DNA of 64,000 nucleotides from Psococerastis gibbosa. Its lineage: Eukaryota > Arthropoda > Insecta > Psocodea > Psocidae. The stretch is taken from NCBI GenBank assembly GCA_963971405.1, contig OZ020487.1:42753039-42817038 (forward strand). Direction: 5' to 3'. The translations under genes and the position numbers were made by a program. Below are positions 10,858-22,240 of the stretch, one piece after another. How positions within the stretch are numbered: position 1 is the first letter of the stretch; every line of letters starts with the position of its first letter. The notes below the pieces were generated by a model that did no database searches, was not told where the DNA came from, and was given only the letters and a program-made list of their open reading frames with translations.

Positions 10858-11036
10858 GACTCCGACTTTCACCCGAAAGGTTGTTGGTTCGAGTCCCACA
10901 CTTCCTACATTTTCTGGCCAACTTCGGAGGGAATGTAAAGCAGGCGGTCCCGGGTCTTCCTTGTTGAGTGTAAGAGAGGGCTTTATAGCCCCAACTCCGC
11001 TAGGTTGACTTAGTAATATAACAAAAAGTCACTATT
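10858..11036 (+). repeat. SINE family A copy within a composite block
   Basis: The copy begins within the head (ACTCCGACTTTCACCCGAAAGG, GGTTCGAGTCCCACA) and continues through GGGCTTTATAGCCCCAACTCCGCTAGGTTG to a T-rich end. It is preceded by a ~115-bp A+T-rich lead (10741-10857) that also precedes the copy at 57105. Both are followed at once by family E, so lead, SINE and E form one duplicated unit. Confidence 0.65.
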
Positions 11037-11054
11037 TATTAATTTATTTATTTA

Positions 11055-11914
11055 TTGCTTTCCAATTTATACGTAGTATAAAGAAAGCTTTGTGACGGTC
11101 GAAATTTTCGATTCCGAGATTTCAACGGATTTACATGATTTACGCAAGTGGTTTTTTAGAAATGTCTGTCTGTCTGTCGCTCTGTCGCTGTGTCGCTCTG
11201 TCTGTTCATCGATTTCCGGGCAAACTACTCGGTCGATTTAAATAAAATTAGGCAAGTAGGTTTATAAAAATCATATCTCCAGAAAAAAAAAATTATTTTG
11301 GGCTTCCTCAATTTGGGGGGGTTTTATTTTCAAAAAACTCCAAAAAAACGCCTAAAAAAATTTTATTTCTCAAAAACGGCTCCAACGATTTCTTTTAAAT
11401 TCACATATATTCTAGTCGTTATTAATGTTCATAAAGTGCGGGGGGTAGCTTACTCCTTCATAGTTTGCTTCTGGGGGTAAAAAAATAAAAATAACTTAAT
11501 TTTAATGAAAAATGACTAAAAAAAATTTCTGCGAAACCTTTCTATCAATGATTTCTACCTTCAGGCATGTTTTAGGTGTTAAATTGAGTAACAAAACCGG
11601 AAAGTTTGCTTTCCCAAAAAACTATTTGGTTTTGTGCAAAAAAAATGTTTTTGAAAAAAAGAAAGCAAATTCACGCTGAAATGCATTGCGTGCCCTGCCA
11701 TTATTGCTGTGTTGTGGTAATGTGTAGGTCTGACCTATCTAGAATTTAAGTCACCTCCAGTGACGTCAGGTGGACGATGGACGACCCCCCCCCCCCCCCC
11801 GTGATACCCGAAATTTTACCGTAGGAAAATTATTTACCATGAAATCAATCATTTTCTCTCTCTACTAATCGATAAATTGGAAAGCATGTTCGACTAAACT
11901 CGGACCGGTTCTTT
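11055..11914 (+). repeat. Family E element, copy 1
   Basis: Begins GCTTTCCAATTTATACG and ends ATAAATTGGAAAGCATG...CGGACCGGTTC, so the ends carry short inverted repeats (GCTTTCCAATTTA). Inside are a CTGTCTGTCTG microsatellite, CCGGGCAAACTACTCGGTCG, a G-rich CTTCTGGGGGTAAAAA, GCATGTTTTAGGTGTTAAATTGAG and a C-run after GTGACGTCAGGTGGAC. Copies are at 36029 and 57251, with partial copies at 40575 (inverted) and 56776. No coding capacity is visible. Confidence 0.65.
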
Positions 11915-13639
11915 ATTTATATGGTAGATAAAGAACAGTTTTGCCTTATCTTGCACTCGCACAAGTACAAGCAGGTTTCCCCTACCTTACCAACGAATAC
12001 GATTTTATTCTTTATTATCGTACAAATAAAAATAAAAAAATTCTGGTAGCAGGACAAAAGCTGGGAGCCCCAAACCACCTCGTATAATGCTACATTCATA
12101 ATGGCTAGTGGTCAACGCAACGCTCGGCAGAGTGCGGTCTTCCCATTTACAGCTTAACGACCCGTAAACATTGCTCAAACTAGGCTGAATTTAACGGCAT
12201 AAACCCCTTTGACAATGCTTTAGACTTTCTACTGTTGACAATACTAATATTTAGACCAAATGTTAATAGTACCAGGGTTAGAGTCCTAGAGATGACACAT
12301 CTGCTTCCCGCCAATTTTTTTTTTTTAATTTCTTAGGCCACTTGCTACTCGCCTAAATAGAGCTCATTCCACGGCCGTATACAGGAAAAAGACAGTGCTA
12401 TGAAGAAATTGAACTGGGGGTGTTTGAAACAAATTAAAAGGACCCAGGGCAGAAACTGTACACTACCTATACATTACAATAAAAACATAACTAAGCAGTT
12501 TCGCACTGAGTCTATAGACAACCAGAGTTTTCATATCTTGGTAAGAAAACTACCATTATGAACTATGGGCTATGAGCCATAGCACAGTTTCGAGATAAGC
12601 CCGATAGTAAGACGTGAAATCCCAACTTAAACGTGTAAAAGCAGTCCATGTTCCCTCCAAGTCATGACGAAGAAGTAGAATCCGGGATGATAGGCCGTGG
12701 TCGTTCTAAAAAAAGTACTTCCAAACGTTTCGTCAACGTCTGCGGTCGACATCATCGACTGCGTAGACTTCTACGATTGTACCTCAGAGGCTCAGCCGCA
12801 ACTGGGCCTTTCATCCCGGATTCATCTGCTTGGTCACGTAACTCCGCCTGTGAAAGCCTTTTCCAATTATATTAAATCGTAAGTCGTGCAAAAAATTAAA
12901 CCATTTAAAGTTGCCATAGATATTAAATTTGGTCAAGTTCTTTGACCTATTGATGTTGCTGGCCATAGAAGTTGTGCAAGTTTTTTTTGCCTATGAAAGG
13001 TGTGGGATAGGAAATCGAGCCAAGTTCTTTATTAGACTACAAACATCTTCGACGTGGCCAACTCCAGATCGAACTCAGGTTTTAATAATATGGCTTTTGT
13101 AATACAGCCATATACAGCTTTAAGATAAATCCAATAGAAATTGCAATAAAACTGAAATTAGCGAACAAATAACATGTTGCAGACAATTCGAGAAGAGCTT
13201 TGGAGAGGTTTGGAGAAAACCTCCAGAGTGTTTCTGGGGCAATTGGTATTCCCGGGTCCCTAATACAATTCCAGCTTACCAGGATCGTCCAGACAACAAC
13301 TAGAATCAAATTATAATGGCATTAACCTTGGACCACAATTTGTTTCATATTTTTAGAAATAAAGCAAGCGGCGAGAGACAATTGCATCCCCTACGTCCAC
13401 CCAAACCTAACGATGATACATTGCATTATTTTATTTGTATATTATCATGTAACAAGAATTTGAGGTAAAGAGAACCTATCATCAAAACTTTTAGGATGCT
13501 TCTATAGGTAGGATAATTAGGGAATGGAAGATGAAGTGACTTGCTGTAATATGCTACTAATTTGTAAGTTTAGTTATACTACTAGGAGCTAGTAGTAGTA
13601 GTAGTAGTGTTCCTCGGGTTAATAACGACTTAGGTCTCT
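11915..13639. other. Mostly unannotated; Penelope-type motif segment at ~12660-12890
   Basis: No gene seen. At 12718-12734 the minus strand reads GACGAAACGTTTGGAAG. A second copy lies at 15951-15967, and CCGGGATGATAGGCCGTGG (12682) recurs inverted near 16036. These words resemble 3' regions of Penelope-like elements, which often carry hammerhead-like sequence ending GAAAC. Both copies are too decayed to assign firmly. Confidence 0.35.
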
Positions 13640-13885
13640 AATTTGGGCCCATATAGCGACCCCGACTTGACTGTCCTATGCCAGCCCATAGGACAGTGGA
13701 CCTCCTGATTATAGTGGATTCCGAACCACTTGGGAAACACAGTGAAGTCACACGATTAGTTCGGAGGTGACCAGAACAAGTCCTATCATGTTTCCCTACC
13801 GGCACTGTGCACACAACCAAGTCATCTGCAGCTTTGAACCTGCTCTGGTCCGCTGGATTCAACTTGGTTTGGCGGCCGGCTTACT
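13640..13885 (+). repeat. Dispersed repeat family C copy
   Basis: Starts after a (GTA)n tract and contains GGACCTCCTGATTATAGTGG, TTCCGAACCACTTGGGAA, GTTCGGAGGTGACCAG, TGTTTCCCTACCGGCACTGTG and GGATTCAACTTGG. Shared with 14840, 21950, 24365, 24765, 62757 and 63140. Class unknown, possibly a SINE or MITE. Short frames in it are artefacts. Confidence 0.6.
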
Positions 13886-14157
13886 AGGAGCTAGGTATCT
13901 TTATTAATTTTTTTATATATTAGGGCAGGAAAAATTGTTATAATTTCTCGTATGCGTCTACCTAGGGCGACCGTACAATTATTGTGTATTTGTTTACTTA
14001 ATAAGTCAATGCACGTTTTCTTACTTACTTGATACTGAAACCAAATTGTGATGGAGCCCATGAGAGTGGAGACGTACCAGCCAGGAAGTTCTGAATATCA
14101 GAAGTGAAGGGACTATATAGCTGATTAATTCTGATGATCAGGATATTTGAGGTGAAG

Positions 14158-14366
14158 TGGGTATGTAGAGTAGTGGTGCGGGCTCGGACTTTCACCCGAA
14201 AAGTTGCTGGTTTGAATCTTACACTTGTTACGTTTTCTGGCAATGCTTCGGATGGCATGTAAAGCAGGCGATCCCGGGCATTCCTATTTGTGTGTAAGAG
14301 AAGGCTTTATAGCCCTAACTCCACTAGGTTAATTTAGTAACAGAAGAAAGTCATTATTTATTTATT
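14158..14366 (+). repeat. SINE family A copy
   Basis: Head GTAGAGTAGTGGTGCGGG...CTTTCACCCGAAAAG, degenerate B box (GGTTTGAATCTT), body GGCATGTAAAGCAGGCGATCCCGGG, GGCTTTATAGCCCTAACTCC, and a tail of TATTTATTTA. Confidence 0.65.
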
Positions 14367-14839
14367 TACATGATGGGGAAATGTAAATAAGTAAATAAAA
14401 AGTAAGCAAGTAGACAAAATTTCCGTTAATTAATGTTTGCCTATTAAGCTATGCAGAAAATTAGCACCCCAAAACGTGTTGTTTTTATTGACTTTTTATT
14501 TTTTATTTTTTATTAACAAATCAAGTTATTAAAGATTTGGCTCATGTAAGTTGTAGAAGGCTATTTCATGCATCATCATGCGAAATTTTATATTAAATTT
14601 TTGATTCCCTAGTTCTTTCATAAAAACTATAAAATAGAATTTTTGGAAAAACGAGAATATAAAAATAGGTACCCGATTATATGATACACGAAGTAATCTT
14701 TTACAACCTAAATGAACCAAATTTTTAATAACTTACTTTGTAAATTAAATAAAAAATATAAAGTGTTTAATTTGTCAGGATATGTAGTAGTAGTAGTGTT
14801 CGTCTGGTTAATAACGATTAAGGCCTCATATTTGGGCCC

Positions 14840-15072
14840 ATAGAGCGACCCCGACTTGAATGTCCTATGCCCCAGCCCATAGGACAGTGGACCTCCTGAT
14901 TATAGTGGATTCCGAACCACTTGGGAAACACAATGAAGTCACAAGATTAGTTCGGTGGTGACCAGGACAAGTCCTACCATGTTTCCCTACCGGCACTGTG
15001 CACACGACCAAGTTATCTGCAGCTTTGAACCTGCTCTGGTTCGCTGGATTCAACTTGGTATGGCGGCCGGCT
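14840..15072 (+). repeat. Family C copy abutting a SINE
   Basis: Nearly identical to 13640-13885 (GGACCTCCTGATTATAGTGG, CCGGCACTGTGCACACGACC, TGGCGGCCGGCTA) and again preceded by GTAGTAGTAG. A family A SINE starts within 10 bp of its end. Confidence 0.6.
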
Positions 15073-15076
15073 ATCA

Positions 15077-15285
15077 GGATATGTAGAGTAGTGGTACAGA
15101 TTCCGAATTTCACCCGAAACGTTGTTGGTTCGAGTCCCACACTTGCTATATTTTCTGGCCATGCTTCAGAGGGCTTGTAAAGCAGGCGGCCCCGGGTCTT
15201 CCTAGTTGAGTGTAAGAGAGGGCTTTATAGCCCTAACTTCGCTAGGTTGGCTTAGTAATAGAACAAAGAAAGTCAATTATGGGGT
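15077..15285 (+). repeat. SINE family A copy
   Basis: Complete head with intact B box GGTTCGAGTCC and A-box-like GTAGTGGTACAG. Body GGGCTTGTAAAGCAGGCGG, GAGAGGGCTTTATAGCCC. It ends near AAAGTCAATTA. Confidence 0.7.
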
Positions 15286-17819
15286 GCCAATTTTCTGCGT
15301 TGCAAATCCTCTTAACTTCTTTATTTCTACTGTCCTTGCTTTTCCCAATTTACTAGAAGGCCGTGACCCCTGGGGCAAAGATACAGTGATAAGTTATTGC
15401 ATGATAGGGTTTTTGTACAAAAGGCCCACGTATAACTGCCCCCTATAGCTGACAACCCCAGCAGATTTCAGCTGCCATTCTTGATGCAGGTCATTTGTCC
15501 AGGCCGCTGTTTTTGCGCTTGCCTCCCCATCCTTCATCTCCGACGAAAGAAAACCCTAATAGATTTTTTTTCAAGCCCTCACCACAAACTTGATGTGTTT
15601 CATTAATTTAGAGAGCATCTGCGGAATAGGCGGAGTTTCTCTTCATGAATTTCAATTCTGCAATTTCTTTGCCAGTTTCTTCATTTAAACTTGGGAGAAG
15701 CGTTTTTGTTTACTCGCTATTAAAATATTTTCCTACCATAGGGCTGATGCGAGCATTCGCGGAATTTTACAGCGGCTGTGTACATGAAGGTTAAGTTTTA
15801 AGAACGATGTAATTAAAACTGAAGCATTTGAATAGGCCGTTTTTGGCGTATTTCTAGTGTTCTATAAAAAGTGTTGATCTCCCTTATGTGTAATTTGACC
15901 TTATCTTGAGAAAAAAAAACTCACAGTGGCCTAGCCGTATTGAAAGCGTCCTTCCAAACGTTTCGTCTACAGTGAAACTGCTTAGACATCTAAGATTGTA
16001 TCTCGTAGTCTCAGCAGCAGGTGATTTCAGAACGACCACGGCCTATCATTCCGGTATCTATAGCTTCATCACGTAACTGAAAACCTTTGTTATTATAATT
16101 TCATGAGTTAATCACAGATCACTTTGAGTCTAAGAAACTAAGGTCATCAGCTAGGAGGAGATCCATTTTTTTCTTTTTCTTTCAATTTTTTCATGTCTTC
16201 CATTCTCTACTGCCATCATTTGTAGAGGCTCTCTACTGATTAATCTGTTGTTGGCATATTAAACGATATTTATTTCATTATTATTTATTATTATTTATTT
16301 ATCATTTAGCTAATTATTACAGTTATTGTTAGGTTGATGCGCCACCCTCCCATGCTTTGGCTTTGAGGGGGCACTGCGTTGTAATTTTATCTTGTACCTA
16401 CTTTTGATTAATGCATGGATTTTCTATCAATCTATCACTTAGGAAGGACAGATTTGCTTCATGACATGACTTGAGATTAGAAAGCGAAACTCAAAGATCT
16501 CTAACAAAGTTCAATGTCTGTTGTAGGATGCACTACTGTCGGTAAACTATACCAAAAGTCAAAAACCCAAAACAAATGAAATCCAGTAACACATACATAA
16601 TAAATAGTCAAGTCACGCGTCGTCTTTCAACCTCATTATGATTTCTAATCTGACATTCTAAGATCGACTCCGAAGAAAACTTCGATCCATCTTATTAAGT
16701 AAAATCCCCTTACCAATGTTTATTCTCTCCCTACGCTAATCAACTTCAGCCCTTATTTCTTTTCTCTTCGAGCCCCCCCCCCTCCCCTACCCTCGTTCCT
16801 TGTTGCCTCCATTGCCTTCTTTACTTGCAGATTAAATTTGAAACCCCAATGAGCCTCATCCGAAATCTTATATTCGCAACCCCCCCCCCCCAAGCATCTG
16901 GCGCGCAGCTCTTATACCCGTTTGTCTTCGGTAATGGTTCAAGTACAGAAATTGAGAAGTTTTGTTGCTTTATTTACTTTGCGGATTTCAGTAAACTTGG
17001 TTGTAAATTCAGCATTCTTACTAAGATATATTGTATGAGCTGGCCCCTATTTTGTAGTGTTAACTACTACTGGAACTGGGTTATGAAAACATGCATATCT
17101 TCTATATTTCGAGATTATTTTAGTCTTGCTTTTAGAAACTGCTTGCAAAGTTGAAGGAAAGCTTTATGCCATCTGTTAACTCTCTATGAAGGGAATTTAT
17201 TCTAACTTATTCCAGTTCCGTAAGTTTAACTGATGACGCGGAAATTAGCATTTTCGTAATGGGAAAAAAACATGCTGAGCCCTGGAGCTAAATACAGTAT
17301 ATAACTTTGAGAACTTGACTTAGGATGAGTCCTACACTAATTTGTCTCGGTAAGGAATGTCTTGTAGCGTCTTTTGCAGACAAAGACTAATATGGCATTA
17401 GCTCTGGTTTCCTGATAAATATTTCTGCTTCCAGGCGACAATATTTTTATATATAATTGGGAACTTTTTCCTTCTTTATATGCCCTATAACGCATTCAGA
17501 TAGATTATCAGCAGATTTGGGATTATTATAATACCGGGGTTTATTCAATTGTTTTAAACAAATGAGTACTGAATGCGCGGGAAATTCGAATTGATAAAGT
17601 ATTATTTTTTTTTTTAGTTTTTAATGTTTTCTCCCTTAGATGTAGACACAATAATTAAAATTCTTAAGCTATTATATTTCATAATTCGACTTGTGCATTT
17701 TAATGTTTATTTAGTATTTCCTTCAGTAATAAAACAATGCAACCATTCTCTTGTATTCCAATAATTTATTAATTTCAATTTCCCTGGTATTATAATAACC
17801 CCAAATTGCCATTATCGGA
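15286..17819. other. No gene seen; Penelope-like motif segment at ~15925-16100
   Basis: The 15925-16100 part carries the minus-strand GACGAAACGTTTGGAAGG word followed by GACGCTTTCAATACGGC, probably a Penelope-type remnant. C-runs occur at 16772 and 16881. The 16825-17154 frame is interrupted by no motif I recognise and is treated as chance. Confidence 0.35.
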
Positions 17820-18389
17820 CTGCAGCAGCCTGATCGAGGCGATTATAATACCGAGGTTAAGGCTGAGTGTTCAAAATGTTTTGTAAACAAGAAATTGTGC
17901 TGATTTTTTGACGAAAATAATTTATTGCTCATTCCACAGATACAAAGATAACAAAGTGAACAGATAAAAAACTCATAAAAAATCCAAGTTATCGCAGGAA
18001 GTTTATATTTTCTGAACTGAAATATTATTACCTTAAAAAAATTGGATAAGGAGTCTTAAACCCATTCTGTAGCACAGTTGTAAATCTGTAAGGGAAATAG
18101 ACAGCTTTCACAGAAAGCTCTTATTTTTTAAGATTTTTTCATCTGTTCCCTTTTATATCTTTGTGGCGGTGGAACGAGCAATTAATTATTTTCGTCCAAA
18201 AAGTACGATAATTTCTTGTTTACAAAACATTTTGAACACTCAGCCTTAAATAAATACCCTAGCATTATAACTGTAAACAAACAAATTTTGAATAGCACTT
18301 TCCATTATAAAATTATCTTGTTTACATTTTTAATACCAGGGGAGTAAATAAATACCGGTACTATAATCGCCTCGATCAGGCTGCAGCAG
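17820..18389. mobile_element. Foldback element with long inverted arms
   Basis: The left end CTGCAGCAGCCTGATCGAGG is mirrored by CCTCGATCAGGCTGCAGCAG at 18370-18389. Inner arms also pair: GCTGAGTGTTCAAAATGTTTTG (about 17862) with its inverse near 18222-18243, and TTATTGCTCATTCCAC with GGAACGAGCAATTAA. The right arm has an extra ~95 bp, perhaps a later insertion. No clear target duplication is seen. Confidence 0.6.
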
Positions 18390-18474
18390 CACTATTATAG
18401 TGATTTGGGATTGACGTAACACCGGTGGTTTATACTATAATACCGGCTTTATTTTTTAATAGCGCAGTACAGTA

Positions 18475-18695
18475 GTCGGGACATTTAGAGCAGTGGTACG
18501 GTCTCTGACTTTCACCCGAAAGGTTGTTGGTTCGTGTCCCACATTGGCTATATTTTCTCGCCATGCTTCGGAGGGCATGTAAAGCAGGTGGTCTCGGGTC
18601 TTTCTAGTTGAGTGGAAGAGAGGGCTTTATAGCCCTAACTCCGCTAGGTTGGCTTAGTAATAGAACAAAAAAAGTACTTATTTATTTATTTATAG
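18475..18695 (+). repeat. SINE family A copy
   Basis: Head TTAGAGCAGTGGTACGG, CTTTCACCCGAAAGGTTG, B box GGTTCGTGTCC (one change), body to GGCTTTATAGCCCTAACTCCGC and a TTTATTTATTTA tail. Confidence 0.65.
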
Positions 18696-19509
18696 TAAGG
18701 TGTCAAGTGACGGTGTTAAAATATGCTTTATAAATAATTAATAAATATTGTTTTATAATTGAAGAAAACACTATTAACACATTATGGTGCATGATTAGGG
18801 ATTAACATAATACCCTGGTTTTTTTTAAATACGGCCTCATGTGACGGTGTTATAATTTATTGGAATACAAAAGAATGGTTGCATTGTTTGCATGGTGCAT
18901 GTCTTGAAAGAGAATACACCTTTTACTATAATAAATAATAATGCATCTTAGTACTTAATAAGTATTAATATGCAATGAAACATAAGACAACAATTTATAA
19001 CTATTAGAAAGTCTCTGAATAGGAAAGGTACTCAAGGAAATATCAGTGGAAAAGACGCTTTTGATTGGTTAGAAATGCATGCAACAACATTAACACGTGG
19101 AGTTATAGGCAATAGAAAAGCGTTAAACGTGAAAACGAATATTTAAGTTGGAACTGTCATAAATCTGGTCGGCCGACCGAGAAACCGTTTACGAGGTTTA
19201 CAATATTCAAGACCCCGGCACTCTCCCTGGGGGACTCCCATCTCATATTCAAATATTCGCGCTTTATATGAGACTTTCAATGTCGATATTGCAGCACGGA
19301 CCGGGTTCTAACAATGGCTTCAACGCTGTTACGTAAACTTTTGTATATTCGACAATATAGACGAGCTATATAAAAATGCTAAGGGACGTATTCTTCTTCA
19401 CATTTTAATGCCTCTTTTAACGAAGATTGGCGATCATCATGGCGAAATTGGTACCCTATCAGTTCGGTTGCCACTAAGCACTTTCATCTTCCCCACGACG
19501 ATGCTCATA
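18696..19509. other. No gene seen
   Basis: A+T-rich spacer with recurring ATAATACC-type words shared with 17520-18440. No coding frame of interest. Confidence 0.4.
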
Positions 19510-20175
19510 TTAAGGCCAAATCGGAGGGGGTCACTAACTGGCCTGGAAATGTCTTTGCAGGGGGTTCGTAATATAAGTTTTAAACCGCAGGGGCATAGTA
19601 AAAATCGATAGAAGGGTATAGTATACGCGTAGACATGCTTACACTATTGACTGACCAACATTAGGTCTAAAATGTGTGCATGAAGCAATTAAAAACATAC
19701 CTTTTAGAACATTTTTACGTGCCACACAGGGAAGAAAAACCTCCAACTTTTGAAATGAAATGCACTTCAGTCAGAAGCTCAACACTTAATTAGACAGTAA
19801 AGTGCCAGAAATAGGTAAAACTGCAATTATTTGAAATAATACAAGTCAAATACGGAACAGGTACATGACGCGGGGCTTTGTTTATAAAATGTATATTAAA
19901 CCATCCCGTGGCTGGAGACAGCTATCAATATGGCTGCTAGTGCAGCCTGCACAAGCTAAGTATAGAGTTTTTGACCGAGTCCAGGTATCCGCTTTGCTAT
20001 GCTGCAATGTGTAAGACTTCTATATTTTTTGCGTTGGTACTTATCTCTGATAGTTGGCTTGTGGTTAACGGGTGCCTCGTAAGGCATATTATGGCTCCCG
20101 CCGCTCCAGTTCTATTATATTTCTATGTATTCAACACTCAACGCTCAAGGTCACAACTCTCCGGCTCTGCCTTAA
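19510..20175 (+). mobile_element. TTAA-flanked TIR element, family G copy 2
   Basis: 658-bp element (19514-20171) between TTAA at 19510-19513 and 20172-20175. Same TIR and body as 840-1526, with a short internal deletion near the AATTTTTGGTTCAG region. Non-coding. Confidence 0.75.
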
Positions 20176-20214
20176 GGATTTTTGTGTCATCGTCTCTGAA
20201 ACCATAATGCAATA

Positions 20215-20405
20215 CTCAGAAGCAAGGCCGTGCCCAGGTTTTGATTTTGGGGGGGGGGGTCCAACAATTTTTTTAACATAATTTATTACTGAATTGATGG
20301 ATAAATTAATTCTTCAAACCATACAGGTTTACATACAAATATTTATTGGGGGGGGGGGGTCCGGACCCCATGGACCACCCCCCTGAGCACGGCCATACTC
20401 AGAAG
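20215..20405. mobile_element. hAT-like MITE with 8-bp TSD, G/C-run family
   Basis: Element 20223-20397 between CTCAGAAG direct repeats (20215-20222, 20398-20405). Ends CAAGGCCGTGCCCAGG and, inverted, TATGGCCGTGCTCAGG. A G-run sits inside each end. It is close kin of 61217-61388. Confidence 0.8.
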
Positions 20406-21108
20406 CTCAACTAATTTGAAGTGAATAAATAAACTAATCACGTCTTAACATACGGTACTTTTTAAAATACTAAACTGAATTGCTATTAAAATGGTATGGG
20501 AGAGCTGGAAAATTTAGAGACTATTTACTATTCAAGCGAGTGTCTCATTGAAAGGGCTTAGATATATATATATATAATATTTGACCCAAGATGAAAGGAA
20601 GCGTGAAGTATAATCAGCAAAAAATAAAACCTAGCAAAAGAAATTTAAAAAGCTTGCAACACTGCATCATTAAGTGCATTGAATATATACACCTGCATTT
20701 AGCTCAATGGGAAATTTTTTGAAAAGAAAATCCCTGCATTTTATGTATGGAAAGGTTTCCCAGGGGTTTGTTTACCACAGCTGCAGCCACCCCTGTACCC
20801 CCCCCCCCCCGCCGCGCCCCACCCCCTGCAGAACTTCTAACCCCAAACAACTCTATACCCGGTTAATCCAGAAAACAAAATAACTAATCCGATCCAGTTG
20901 TCGCCATCAATTCAGCAAGTTTGGACTTTGGGTTAAATTAAACAAAGCCTTGTTGAAAATTAGGGGAAACAGGTGTAAGAGTTGTTGTGTTCATGTCTTC
21001 CACCTAATCTGTTTGCATTTAGGTTCGTTAATTATTTGGCCCTACAAATAGAGGTTTATTGATTTAGTTGTATCCTCTGACTTGTTTACGACTTGTGTAT
21101 TCTCAATT
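20406..21108. other. No gene seen
   Basis: Spacer containing a short AT microsatellite near 20562 and a C-run at 20799-20811. Confidence 0.4.
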
Positions 21109-21423
21109 TCGTCCCAGCTGCTTTTGAAATGGCTGAACAGCCGGGAGAGCGCTGTGGCAGCGTTCCGAATGGCCACAGGACATGACTACTTCCAGAGCCA
21201 CCTGCACAGAGTAGGTATCGCTGAGACATCCGAATGCCCCCTCTGCTTCCAAGGGGAGGGGAATGCCGATCACCTATTCACTGGCATCGAGGTAGAAAAC
21301 CGAACTGAGACACAGGAGGGATTGGCTCAGCTCTATTACGCGGCACGGCGTCAAATGGCCTACCGGCCAAGGACGGGCGTTGGCCGAAGAAGAAGAAGAA
21401 GACCTAATTCGCAGTGGTCATGA
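21109..21423 (+). pseudogene. LINE ORF2 C-terminal fragment
   Basis: The frame reads SRESAVAAFRMATGHDYFQ then HLHRVGI..SECPLCFQGEGNADHLF. The pattern RM.TGH..F..HL..., C-P-x-C and a following H-x-x-x is the C-terminal cysteine/histidine region of many non-LTR retrotransposon ORF2 proteins. The reverse transcriptase domain is absent upstream and the frame ends in low-complexity arginine codons. It is a truncated, dead copy. Confidence 0.6.
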
Positions 21424-21702
21424 GGGAGTATCCACTACCTGTGCTCAGGCCTACACCTTATTGGGCTGTAATAAGAGATAAGTACCTAAGTAGGTTTAGA
21501 GCCAATAACTCCAAATCAGGTAATTGGATGAACCTTCAGTATTACTGACAGTATGCGCGTTGTAAGCTTAGGTAGGTACTACACAATAGAAAAATGAAGA
21601 AATAGTACTACAGTATGCACCTATTCTTTAAAAAATTCAACTTCGTTCTGTTAGTCTGCTTAAAATTCCAAATCTGGTCCTTGCAAGCACGTTCAGTATT
21701 AC

Positions 21703-21860
21703 AATTTTTTTTTTCAATTATATAAAAAGATTATTCGCATGCAAACAATTCAATAAATGTATCTGTAGATAATACCTGTGTTGAGTTTCAATAGGTCACA
21801 GATGGCTTGATGTGTAGAGACTCACCCAAGTACGAAGAAGCTACCACTATGCCATCGAAC
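21703..21860 (-). repeat. SINE family B copy, internally shortened
   Basis: T-run, then AAAGATTATTCGCATGCAAACAATTCAATAAATGTATC, a gap where other copies have CCTCTTCAG, then AATACCTGTGTTGAGT and GTGTAGAGACTC, ending GCCATCGA. Confidence 0.55.
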
Positions 21861-21949
21861 AGTATGCCCGTTGCTAGCAAGTATCGTACAATAGTAAGAA
21901 GAAGGAATGAAACTACAATATTCACTTATTATTTAAAATATTCAACATC

Positions 21950-22240
21950 CAAGTTCCAAACTGCAGCAAACTATGGTAGTGTGCAAATAGGAACATAACG
22001 CGCAGTAACAATCTCGAGTCCTGATCACCTACGAATTAATCGTGGAACTTTACTATGTTCCCCAAGTGGTTCGGAATACACTATAATCAGGAGTTCCACC
22101 CTGTCAGTCAACTCCACTTCACCCTGAGGGGTAGGAGTCGGCCTTTAGGGTGCCTCAAGTTAAGAAACAGACTCAATCCCCCTACCAGGCTGACAGGGTT
22201 GCTTAATGCAGAAATGCTGAAAGCAGACGTTGGAAAACAA
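21950..22240 (-). repeat. Family C copy, minus orientation
   Basis: Reverse of the family C core: CCCAAGTGGTTCGGAATACACTATAATCAGGAG, then CTGTCAGTCAACTCC, AGACTCAATCC and CAGGCTGACAGGGTTGCTTAA. It has the longer distal segment also present at 24365-24712 and 62757-63101. Confidence 0.6.

Noticed and set aside
14865-15140. Frames reading GLEPTTFRVK (also near 10702, 14025 and 41872)
   Set aside because: This peptide is the antisense translation of a tRNA-like SINE head and is a well-known artefact.
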